In this document: positions 1 to 5,592 of the stretch, piece by piece
Numbering within the stretch: position 1 is the stretch's first letter
Layout of the letters: each line of letters opens with the position of its first letter
NCBI GenBank assembly: GCA_902803795.1
Contig: CADCRC010000027.1
Location: 1 to 13,410, forward strand
DNA: 13,410 nucleotides
Origin: an uncultured Erysipelotrichaceae bacterium
GTDB lineage: Bacteria; Bacillota_I; Bacilli_A; RF39; UBA660
Reading direction: 5' to 3'
Program-made: the position numbers and the translations under genes
The notes under the pieces: model-generated
What the model was told of the DNA's origin: nothing
Seen by the model: the letters and a program-made list of their open reading frames with translations, nothing else
Database searches by the model: none

Positions 1-810
1 ACAGCAACTATGGCTATAATTCCAATTACCAAAGATACATCTTTCAGGGATATAGCTGCTACACTTGAATGGTGGATATTATTTGGTATAATTATTATTA
101 GTAATAGTAAATCACCAAAAGACTCAGCATTAAAATGTTTTGTTTTCTTTTTAATTAGTCAACCATTAATATATTTAATACAAGTTCCATTTAGTTGGCA
201 AGGATGGCATTTGTTTTCATTTTATAAATATTGGTTTATATGGACACTACTTACAATACCAATGGGATATATTGGATATTATATAAAAAAAGACAATATA
301 ATAAGTGTAATTATTTTACTTCCAATGTTGATATTACTATCTATTCTAGGTGTAGGGTTTTTCAGTAGTACAATAGAAAAATTTCCTCATCATATATTAT
401 CTGGTATTTTCTGTTTTACTGCAATAATACTTATTATATTAGGAGTATTAAATAAGAAAAAAAATATAATAATATCATTTGCTATAATAATTTTGTTTAC
501 TATTGGATATATATTAATTAGTAATGGAATATTATTTGATACATATAAAAAATATGAAGTATATGAAAATTTAAATAAATACAATATTACTTTAAGTGAT
601 GAATATTATATTTCTGGTTTTTTTAGTACAGAACAGGGATCCGCTGAAATTATAAAAAAAGATGGAAAGTATGTGTTAAAGTTAACTGGAATAAAAAATA
701 CAACTTATAAATTTGGTATATCAAGAGAAAATGATAAACAATTAAGATTTGAATATCATTTTGATGATGATGGAAAATTAGTTTTAAAACAAACAAATGA
801 ATTTAATTAA
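1..810 (+). CDS. Integral membrane protein, 5'-truncated by the window edge
   Basis: The frame is open from base 1. An ATG at 10 is possible, but only nine bases precede it with no ribosome binding site, so the gene probably begins outside the window. I do not recognise the family. The visible part (about 269 residues) has about six hydrophobic segments: the WWILFGIIII stretch near the start, then segments around residues 45-65, 75-95, 97-120, 128-147 and 152-175, counted from the ATG at 10. After these comes a polar C-terminal domain of about 85 residues, rich in Lys, Asp, Glu and Tyr, with alternating beta-like sequence (from about 180 to the end). It looks like a membrane channel or sensor body with a soluble tail, but no catalytic motif is visible. 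It is the only plus-strand gene here and ends 22 bases before a clear hairpin. It is unlikely to be functionally linked to the minus-strand genes it faces. Confidence 0.75.
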   Translation, partial: TATMAIIPITKDTSFRDIAATLEWWILFGIIIISNSKSPKDSALKCFVFFLISQPLIYLIQVPFSWQGWHLFSFYKYWFIWTLLTIPMGYIGYYIKKDNIISVIILLPMLILLSILGVGFFSSTIEKFPHHILSGIFCFTAIILIILGVLNKKKNIIISFAIIILFTIGYILISNGILFDTYKKYEVYENLNKYNITLSDEYYISGFFSTEQGSAEIIKKDGKYVLKLTGIKNTTYKFGISRENDKQLRFEYHFDDDGKLVLKQTNEFN

Positions 811-832
811 AGATATATTTGTATAAACGAAA

Positions 833-871
833 AGAGTGTCATAATTGTAAACTGACACTCTATTTTATTAT
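833..871 (+). terminator. Rho-independent terminator of the membrane protein gene
   Basis: A perfect 9-bp stem (AGAGTGTCA at 833-841 pairing with TGACACTCT at 853-861) with an 11-base loop is followed by TATTTTATTAT. On the other strand the same hairpin is followed by TTTTCGTTTAT, so it may also act as a back-up stop for minus-strand transcription. Confidence 0.8.
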
Positions 872-905
872 AAAAGGTTCCATATTTTCTAATTAAAATG
901 AACCT
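869..905 (-). terminator. Probable terminator after tRNA-Cys
   Basis: Read on the minus strand, AGGTTC (905-900) pairs with GAACCT (880-875). The stem can be extended by ATTTT/AAAAT across a three-base bulge, and is followed by TTTATAAT. It lies 11 bases beyond the encoded CCA of the tRNA, as expected for a tRNA transcription stop. The weak extension and interrupted U-tract keep confidence moderate. Confidence 0.55.
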
Positions 906-915
906 AAATTACTAT

Positions 916-989
916 TGGAGAGGCCTACCAGATTTGAACTGGTGATCAGAGTTTTGCAGACTCATGCCTTACCACTTGGCTAAGGCCTC
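916..989 (-). tRNA. tRNA-Cys (anticodon GCA), CCA encoded
   Basis: Read on the minus strand, the acceptor arm GAGGCCT (989-983) pairs perfectly with AGGCCTC (926-920). The D arm begins GCCAAG, the anticodon loop is CTGCAAA with anticodon GCA, and the T arm is ACCAG/CTGGT around the loop TTCAAAT. The anticodon stem has a U-U mismatch at its outermost pair. The discriminator base is U, a hallmark of cysteine tRNAs, and CCA is genomically encoded (918-916). The tRNA follows the PH-domain gene by 17 bases with no obvious promoter between them, so it may be co-transcribed with it and released by processing. Confidence 0.97.
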
Positions 990-1006
990 ATAAAAGATTA
1001 CAAATA

Positions 1007-1447
1007 TTATTTTGAAATATTATTTGTATACTCTTTTTTTGCTTTCATCATATATTTTGAAATTTCTGTTTCAATCTCTGGCAAAGAATCAATATCAAGA
1101 TTTGATATTGTAGTCATTTCTTTAACTGTATCAATGTATACTTTTCCCCAAAGCATTCCACTAGATATTTTTAAATCATTAAACATATCTGGTGTTATTG
1201 AATCTAAGAAATATCCAAACAATAATCTTTTTCTACCAATTAATATTCTTTGATTTGTAAGTGTAACACAACAAGTTTCTATCATATCAATTAAACTATC
1301 ATTTTTTTGACCTAAAAATGTATATATTGGTGTTTCTCCGGGATTTATATGTTTTTCTACAATTTTGACATGCCTATATATTCTCCATGCAACAGTGCTT
1401 GGATATTTTTTCTTGAATCTTAAAGCTTGTTTTAAAATTAAAGACAT
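1007..1447 (-). CDS. Bacterial PH-domain (YokE/bPH-like) protein
   Basis: A soluble 146-residue protein. Its centre matches the bacterial pleckstrin-homology pattern of YokE-like proteins: a GETPIYTFLGQK strand, then VTLTNQRILIGRK, then the GYFLDSITPDMFNDL turn, GMLWGKVYIDT and a C-terminal helix ending in ISKYMMKAKKE. The N-terminal 35 residues are basic and helical. The biochemical role of this family is unknown; PH folds generally bind protein or lipid partners. A GTG at 1456 would add three codons, but AGGTGA at 1458-1453 sits five bases before the ATG at 1447, so I choose the ATG. The gene is 68 bases downstream of the ABC-F gene and has its own extended -10 element, so it is probably a separate or internally promoted unit. 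Confidence 0.75.
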   Translation of the reverse strand: MSLILKQALRFKKKYPSTVAWRIYRHVKIVEKHINPGETPIYTFLGQKNDSLIDMIETCCVTLTNQRILIGRKRLLFGYFLDSITPDMFNDLKISSGMLWGKVYIDTVKEMTTISNLDIDSLPEIETEISKYMMKAKKEYTNNISK

Positions 1448-1466
1448 ACTAATCACCTACAAATAT

Positions 1467-1498
1467 AGTATATCATATTTTTTCTATTTTTATACTAT
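1467..1498 (-). promoter_or_regulatory. Extended -10 promoter and hairpin upstream of the PH-domain gene
   Basis: On the minus strand TATACT (1472-1467) is preceded by TGA, an extended -10 (TGnTATACT form). It is 19 bases before the chosen ATG, giving a leader of roughly a dozen bases. No good -35 is seen. The -10 lies in one arm of an 8-bp inverted repeat, ATAGTATA (1465-1472) with TATACTAT (1491-1498), loop 18. This could serve as a weak terminator for the ABC-F gene or as an operator; the sequence does not decide. Confidence 0.5.
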
Positions 1499-1515
1499 TT
1501 TTGTTTAATTTGTAA

Positions 1516-3102
1516 TTATTTTTTTAATTGTAAGTATTCTTCATATGTGCATGATTTATCATAAATTGTTCCATCTTCTCTTATTTCTATTACTCTATTT
1601 GTTAATGTTCTATTTAATTCATAATCACGGCTTGTAAAAATCAAACTTCCTTTAAAATTTAATAATCCTTTATTTAATGATGTTATAGATTCTAAATCTA
1701 GGTGATTTGTAGGTTCATCTAATAGCAAGAAATTAGGTTCTTCTCTCATTATTTTTGATAACATGCATCTTGCTTTTTCTCCACCTGATAGAATATTAAC
1801 TTTTTTGAATACATCATCGTTTGAAAAAAGCATTCTACCTAAAAAACCTCTTACCTCTTGTACATCTTTTACTTCACCATATTTTTCTAACCATTCTAGT
1901 ATGTTATCATCTGTTTTAAAAAAATCAGTATTATCTTGTGGTAAATAACTCATATTAATGGTTTTTCCATATTCTATAGTTCCTTTATCATATTTTTCTT
2001 TACCTGATAAAATATCAAATAATAATGTTTTTGTTTGAGAATTTTCACAAATTAAGCATATCTTATCACCTTTATTTATAGTAAAAGATATTTTATTAAT
2101 AATCTTTATATTGTCAATACTCTTTGTTAAATTTTCTACTTTTAATATATCGTTTCCTATGTTTTTTTCTATCTTAAAATCTATATATGGATATTTTCTA
2201 GATGATGGTATTATTTCTTCTAATGTTATTTTATCTAATAATTTTTTTCTTGATGTTGCTTGTTTTGATTTAGATGCATTCGCTGAGAATCTTGCGATAA
2301 ATGATTCTAATTCTTTTATCTTCTCTTCTTTTTTCTTATTTGATTCCTTTGCTTGTCTTTGTAGCATAGTAGATGTTTCATACCAGAAGTCATAGTTTCC
2401 TACATACATTGTTATTTTATGAAAATCAATATCACATATATGTGTTACTACTTTATTTAAAAAATATCTATCATGAGATACTACAATAATTGTTTTAGTA
2501 TATTCTATTAAGAATTCTTCTAACCAATTGATTGCTTCAATATCAAGTCCATTTGTTGGTTCATCTAATAATAATATTTCTGGATTATCAAATAATGCTT
2601 TTGCTAACATAACTTTTATTTTTAATTTAATATCTATATCCTTCATTAATTTATCATGATATTCTTCACTTATTCCAAGATTATTTAATAATACTTTTGC
2701 ATTATATTCTGAATTGTATCCATCCATATCTTGAAATTCTTCTTCTAATTTTGCGGCAATTATTCCATCTTCTTCAGAAAAATTACTTTTTGAATATATC
2801 TCATTTCTTTTTTGCATTATATCCCATAATCTATCATTGCCCATTATTGTTGTATCTAAAACTTTGTAATCATCATATTTATAATGATCCTGTTCTAAAA
2901 ATGATATTCTTCCATCTTTTGGTTTAATAATTTCACCTGTTGTTGTTTCTTGTTGTCCTGTTAATATTTTTAAAAATGTTGATTTACCTGCTCCATTTGC
3001 ACCAATTAGTCCATAACAGTTTCCATCTAGAAATTTTAAATTAACATTTTCAAATAAAATATTATGATTAAATTGTAAACTAACATTTTTTAATTCTATC
3101 AT
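1516..3102 (-). CDS. ykpA: ABC-F family ATPase, YkpA/YbiT-like, with one degenerate ATP site
   Basis: A 528-residue soluble ATPase with two ABC domains and no membrane segments, the ABC-F layout. Members of this class act on the ribosome or in translation. Domain 1 has Walker A GANGAGKS (34-41), Walker B ILLLDEP (176-182) and switch His210 in SHD. Its signature is lost: LSGGE is replaced by IDIKL near 156-160. The basic inter-domain linker (about 245-295) contains the ARFSANASKSKQATSRKK motif typical of this subfamily. Domain 2 keeps the signature LSGGE (438-442) and Walker B LLLDEP (459-464). Its Walker A is CENSQTKT (352-359), with all three glycines gone, and the switch His is Arg492 (SRD). 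The start is supported by GAGGAG seven bases upstream. It begins 10 bases after oapA, so the two genes are very likely co-transcribed. Confidence 0.92.
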   Translation of the reverse strand: MIELKNVSLQFNHNILFENVNLKFLDGNCYGLIGANGAGKSTFLKILTGQQETTTGEIIKPKDGRISFLEQDHYKYDDYKVLDTTIMGNDRLWDIMQKRNEIYSKSNFSEEDGIIAAKLEEEFQDMDGYNSEYNAKVLLNNLGISEEYHDKLMKDIDIKLKIKVMLAKALFDNPEILLLDEPTNGLDIEAINWLEEFLIEYTKTIIVVSHDRYFLNKVVTHICDIDFHKITMYVGNYDFWYETSTMLQRQAKESNKKKEEKIKELESFIARFSANASKSKQATSRKKLLDKITLEEIIPSSRKYPYIDFKIEKNIGNDILKVENLTKSIDNIKIINKISFTINKGDKICLICENSQTKTLLFDILSGKEKYDKGTIEYGKTINMSYLPQDNTDFFKTDDNILEWLEKYGEVKDVQEVRGFLGRMLFSNDDVFKKVNILSGGEKARCMLSKIMREEPNFLLLDEPTNHLDLESITSLNKGLLNFKGSLIFTSRDYELNRTLTNRVIEIREDGTIYDKSCTYEEYLQLKK

Positions 3103-3112
3103 TGTGACTCCT

Positions 3113-3691
3113 CTATTTATAAAATATAGATATTATTTTTACAAATTCATATAAAATAATATTACTATTGTTTATAGCAAATGATTTACCTATTGCTTTT
3201 CCTCCTATTGTTATGCTTGCAATAACTGCAGCAACAAATATTGATGTAGTTAAAAGATTTATATTTAAAATACTTGATAATGATAGTGCTATTGCAGTTC
3301 CTGCTGCACCTGATACTATTCCACATATATCTCCTATTACATCACAACAAAAGCTTGATACTTTTTCTGAATTTTTTTTGAATTTTACTGCAAGTTTTGC
3401 TCCTTTAACACCTCTTGCACTCATTGAATGAAATACACTTTCTTTACTTGATGTTACTGCAACTCCTATTATATCGAAAATTATTCCAATAAATATAAAA
3501 ATCAGTGTTACTAATATTCCAAATAATATTGAAATATTTGGAATTAATGTATTACTTATAAATGACATAAAAAGAGAGATAATAAAAGAAATTAAAACTA
3601 TTTTTATTATCCAGTTCCAGTTAACTTTTGATAAATGATTTTTGTGTAGTTTCTTATTAATTTTCTTTATATTTTCTTTTTCTTTATCCAT
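3113..3691 (-). CDS. oapA: OapA-like OLE RNA-associated membrane protein
   Basis: A 192-residue protein (about 21 kDa) with a basic N-terminus (1-28) and about four membrane helices: 29-50, 53-80, 118-142 and 143-168. The loop between helices 2 and 3 (about 81-116) is basic and carries SARGVKGAKLAVKFKKNSEK. It is followed by CCDVIGDICGIVSGAAG, whose D117-x-x-x-D121 matches the DxxxD signature I associate with OapA. Known OapA proteins of Bacillota dimerise in the membrane, bind OLE RNA directly and hold it at the membrane. Size, topology and motif all fit. The decisive context is the structured RNA ending 19 bases upstream, the usual OLE-OapA order. The start ATG has GGAG (3700-3697) five bases before it. 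The arrangement of small residues and the ARGVKGAK segment also recall DUF21/CNNM-type membrane domains, the main alternative reading. The next gene is the ABC-F ATPase. Confidence 0.85.
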   Translation of the reverse strand: MDKEKENIKKINKKLHKNHLSKVNWNWIIKIVLISFIISLFMSFISNTLIPNISILFGILVTLIFIFIGIIFDIIGVAVTSSKESVFHSMSARGVKGAKLAVKFKKNSEKVSSFCCDVIGDICGIVSGAAGTAIALSLSSILNINLLTTSIFVAAVIASITIGGKAIGKSFAINNSNIILYEFVKIISIFYK

Positions 3692-3709
3692 GTGTTCTCC
3701 AATTTATAT

Positions 3710-4240
3710 GGTGGCCTTAATATAGTTAACTTTGAATCTTAGGTCAAGCAAGATTTCCTTTTATTTTACATTATCGTTGCCAACAATGCGGTTCCCCTTT
3801 AAAAAATAAAGTATGTAAACATACGGCTTGATTACCACTTAGTATCCACTGCAATCCTATACTAAATCACTCTAGAGGATTTCCCCAGCAATTCTTTAAA
3901 ATTAGTTCTCTTTTGCAGTAGCAATTTCATCTTATGACTCCCAAGTCTACCACTCAAGACAGGCTACACTATACATAACTTTCGTCACAATATAGGTTTT
4001 ATCCTATTCCGTTATAAATCATCATTTGTAGCAAATTATAGATTTACGACAATAATAGGTCTCCACAAATGTGGGGTCAAAATCTATATGCCGTTATAGT
4101 TCGCCCCTACACTTTCATCTTCAGCATCCACCCAAAGCTGGGCGCAATAAGCAGACACCAAAGGCCTCATCGATATGCCCTTTAATGGTGTTTTAATCCC
4201 ATCTTCATAAAAAAGAAATTGACTAGAATAATGTGCCACC
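3710..4240 (-). ncRNA. ole: OLE RNA (ornate large non-coding RNA), putative
   Basis: This segment, about 531 bases, has no credible gene on either strand and is clearly richer in G+C than its surroundings (56 of 120 bases at 4081-4200). Read on the minus strand its ends pair: GGTGGC (4240-4235) with GCCACC (3715-3710). Visible internal helices include an 8-bp hairpin with a GCAA tetraloop (3788-3769), a hairpin ending in a GAAA tetraloop (3995-3969), GACT-TGGG-AGTC, a GTATG/CATAC hairpin, ACACC..AAAGG pairing with CCTTT-GGTGT across a three-base bulge, and CCTATT/AATAGG enclosing GTAAATC/GATTTAT. Known OLE RNAs are roughly 600 nt, have GNRA loops, lie just upstream of oapA and form a membrane ribonucleoprotein with OapA and other Oap proteins, linked to cold, ethanol and magnesium stress. 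This copy is on the short side. Ends are inferred from pairing and promoter position. The identification rests mainly on context and OapA; I could not run a covariance search. Confidence 0.82.
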
Positions 4241-4246
4241 TATTAA

Positions 4247-4275
4247 ATAATATCATATTTTTGTATCATATTCAA
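4247..4275 (-). promoter_or_regulatory. Promoter of the OLE RNA-oapA unit
   Basis: On the minus strand TTGAAT (4275-4270), a 17-base spacer and TATTAT (4252-4247) form a sigma-A-type promoter. Six bases later comes GG (4241 is A; 4240-4239 are GG), so the predicted start falls at the first base of the 5' arm of the closing stem. This supports the 5' end chosen for the RNA. Confidence 0.7.
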
Positions 4276-4293
4276 ATTATTCTTTATAATAGA

Positions 4294-4321
4294 AATACGA
4301 TAAAATCAAATTTATCGTATT
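4294..4321 (-). terminator. Terminator of the MBL hydrolase-DUF3006 operon
   Basis: A perfect 11-bp inverted repeat, AATACGATAAA (4294-4304) with TTTATCGTATT (4311-4321), has a 6-base loop. It begins one base after the DUF3006 stop codon. The minus-strand tail is TCTATT, a poor U-tract, so termination may be incomplete. The plus-strand side has a better T-rich tail. It separates this operon from the OLE promoter. Confidence 0.6.
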
Positions 4322-4322
4322 T

Positions 4323-4538
4323 TTATATTTTTTTTAATTTATCTAATCTTGCTTGTAATTCATTTTTTCTTTTCTCTTTTGCATTATCATCTTTAATATA
4401 TTTATTGCTCTCCTTTATTAAAATATCTCCATCTTTTACATTTATATCTAATTCTTTTTTATTTAAATTAATTATTTCTTTTGTATTTAAATCTTGAAGT
4501 ACTATTATGTCTTTTTCAATCCTATCTACACTATACAT
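4323..4538 (-). CDS. DUF3006 family small protein
   Basis: A 71-residue soluble protein. Its N-terminal half, MYSVDRIEKDIIVLQDL followed by NKKELDINVKDGDIL, has the short beta-barrel-like pattern of DUF3006 proteins (a VDRIE start, an acidic turn, then VKDGDIL). The C-terminal third is a highly charged helix ending in KNELQARLDKLKK. DUF3006 genes commonly sit beside ComEC-like metallo-beta-lactamase-fold hydrolases, and this one does too. The frame is open further upstream (ATG at 4574), but that start lies inside the hydrolase gene. I choose the ATG at 4538 because GGAGG sits five bases before it. That binding site is made of the last two Gly codons of the hydrolase, and only one base separates its TAA from this ATG, so the two are translationally coupled. 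Function is unknown. Confidence 0.8.
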   Translation of the reverse strand: MYSVDRIEKDIIVLQDLNTKEIINLNKKELDINVKDGDILIKESNKYIKDDNAKEKRKNELQARLDKLKKI

Positions 4539-4539
4539 A

Positions 4540-5487
4540 TTATCCTCCATTTGTATTTGTTTTTTCAAATTCAAAGTTTATGGTATTTCCATCACTTATT
4601 AGTTTTATTGTACCATTTTTATCTGTTCTGTAAATAGTAATATTTTGATTATTTAATCTGTTTAATATTGTTTGTGTTGGATGATTATATATATTATTTG
4701 TTCCAACACTTATTATTGCATATTTTGGATTTACTTTTTTTAAGAATTCTGTACTAGTTGATGTGCTTGCACCATGATGTCCTAATTTTAATACATTGCT
4801 TTTTATATTTTTATTTAATAGTTTGCTTTCTACTTTTTTTGATGCATCTCCCATTAACATTACTGAAATATTTCCATATATTAGTTTTATTACTATTGAT
4901 GTATCATTAATATCTGATTCGTTATTAGAAATATTTAATATTTCTAATATTCCATCCCCTATATTATATTTATCGCCTATTTTAGGTGTTTGGAATGCTA
5001 ATTGTTTGTTTTCTAAACTAGTTAAAATGTCTTCAAATGTAGCAGTTGTGATTACTTGGTCTGGCATATAAAAGTTTTCTATTTCAAAATTATCTATTAT
5101 ATCATCAAGTCCTCCTATATGATCTTCATGTGCATGTGTTCCAAAGACATAATTGATTTTGTTTATACCCATACCTTTTATATAATTTACTAATAGTTTT
5201 CCATCTTCATTGTTTCCTGCATCAATTAAGGCATTTGTATTTTTGTTATGTATTAATATTGAGTCAGCTTGTCCTACATCTATAAAATATATATATAAAT
5301 TATCTGTAAAGTTTACAGGTTTTACTTCAATATTTTCATTTTCTTGCATACTAATTTGTATGTATTTACCTAGTATTTCTTCTATAAATTCATAATTTCC
5401 ATTATCAAAAAATATACTATATATGAATATAATAATTGAAATTATTAATATTAACTCTTTTCTATATTTTCTTTTTCTTCTTGCCAT
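4540..5487 (-). CDS. Membrane-anchored ComEC-like metallo-beta-lactamase-fold hydrolase
   Basis: A 315-residue protein with a very basic N-terminus (MARRKRKYRK), one membrane segment (about 11-27) and an outward-facing catalytic domain. The domain opens with YFIDVGQADSILI (67-79), the ComEC/Rec2-type VGQGD variant. It has the metal-binding motif THAHEDH (117-123: His118, His120, Asp122, His123), then LMGD with Asp214, LGHHG with His237/His238 and the YNHPT motif with His269. All expected zinc or manganese ligands are present. The family includes the nuclease-like C-terminal domain of the competence protein ComEC, and stand-alone copies are presumed extracellular phosphodiesterases or nucleases. 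The ComEC channel domain is absent. GGAGG lies seven bases before the ATG, and the next gene is DUF3006. The substrate is unknown; DNA is an inference from ComEC. Confidence 0.9.
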   Translation of the reverse strand: MARRKRKYRKELILIISIIIFIYSIFFDNGNYEFIEEILGKYIQISMQENENIEVKPVNFTDNLYIYFIDVGQADSILIHNKNTNALIDAGNNEDGKLLVNYIKGMGINKINYVFGTHAHEDHIGGLDDIIDNFEIENFYMPDQVITTATFEDILTSLENKQLAFQTPKIGDKYNIGDGILEILNISNNESDINDTSIVIKLIYGNISVMLMGDASKKVESKLLNKNIKSNVLKLGHHGASTSTSTEFLKKVNPKYAIISVGTNNIYNHPTQTILNRLNNQNITIYRTDKNGTIKLISDGNTINFEFEKTNTNGG

Positions 5488-5510
5488 GATATATCCTCCA
5501 TTATAAATAT

Positions 5511-5540
5511 ATCATATTTTTTGTTTTTATTTTAAAACAA
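5511..5540 (-). promoter_or_regulatory. Possible promoter of the MBL hydrolase operon
   Basis: On the minus strand TTGTTT (5540-5535), an 18-base spacer and TATGAT (5516-5511) precede the gene by 23 bases. The -35 is poor and the region is very A-rich, so this is only a reasonable candidate. It lies between the preceding terminator and the start codon, where a promoter is expected. Confidence 0.4.
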
Positions 5541-5551
5541 ATATTAATTTA

Positions 5552-5585
5552 ACAATAAAAAAATAGTAATTATTTTTACTATTTT
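5552..5585 (-). terminator. Rho-independent terminator of the folA operon
   Basis: On the minus strand AAATAGTAA (complement of 5576-5584) pairs with TTACTATTT (complement of 5561-5569) over 9 bp, with a 6-base loop. The stem is extendable by one A-T pair and is followed by TTTTATTG. It begins 8 bases after the lysozyme-like gene stops. Confidence 0.75.
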
Positions 5586-5592
5586 AACTATA

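Noticed and set aside
1448..1456. GTG start three codons upstream for the PH-domain protein
   Set aside because: It overlaps the AGGTGA ribosome binding site that is correctly spaced for the ATG at 1447.
3710..4240. tmRNA or RNase P RNA as the identity of the structured gap
   Set aside because: It is too long, the ends do not form a tRNA-like acceptor, no degradation-tag reading frame is seen, and the conserved RNase P core sequence (GAGGAAAGTCC-like) is not found. The oapA neighbour fits OLE better.
4219..4497. Plus-strand open frame of 92 codons
   Set aside because: It is antisense to DUF3006 and runs through the OLE promoter and a terminator hairpin; no ribosome binding site, and it reads like the complement of AT-rich coding sequence.
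4539..4574. Upstream ATG for the DUF3006 protein
   Set aside because: It lies inside the hydrolase gene without a ribosome binding site, while the ATG at 4538 has GGAGG and begins the conserved VDRIE region.
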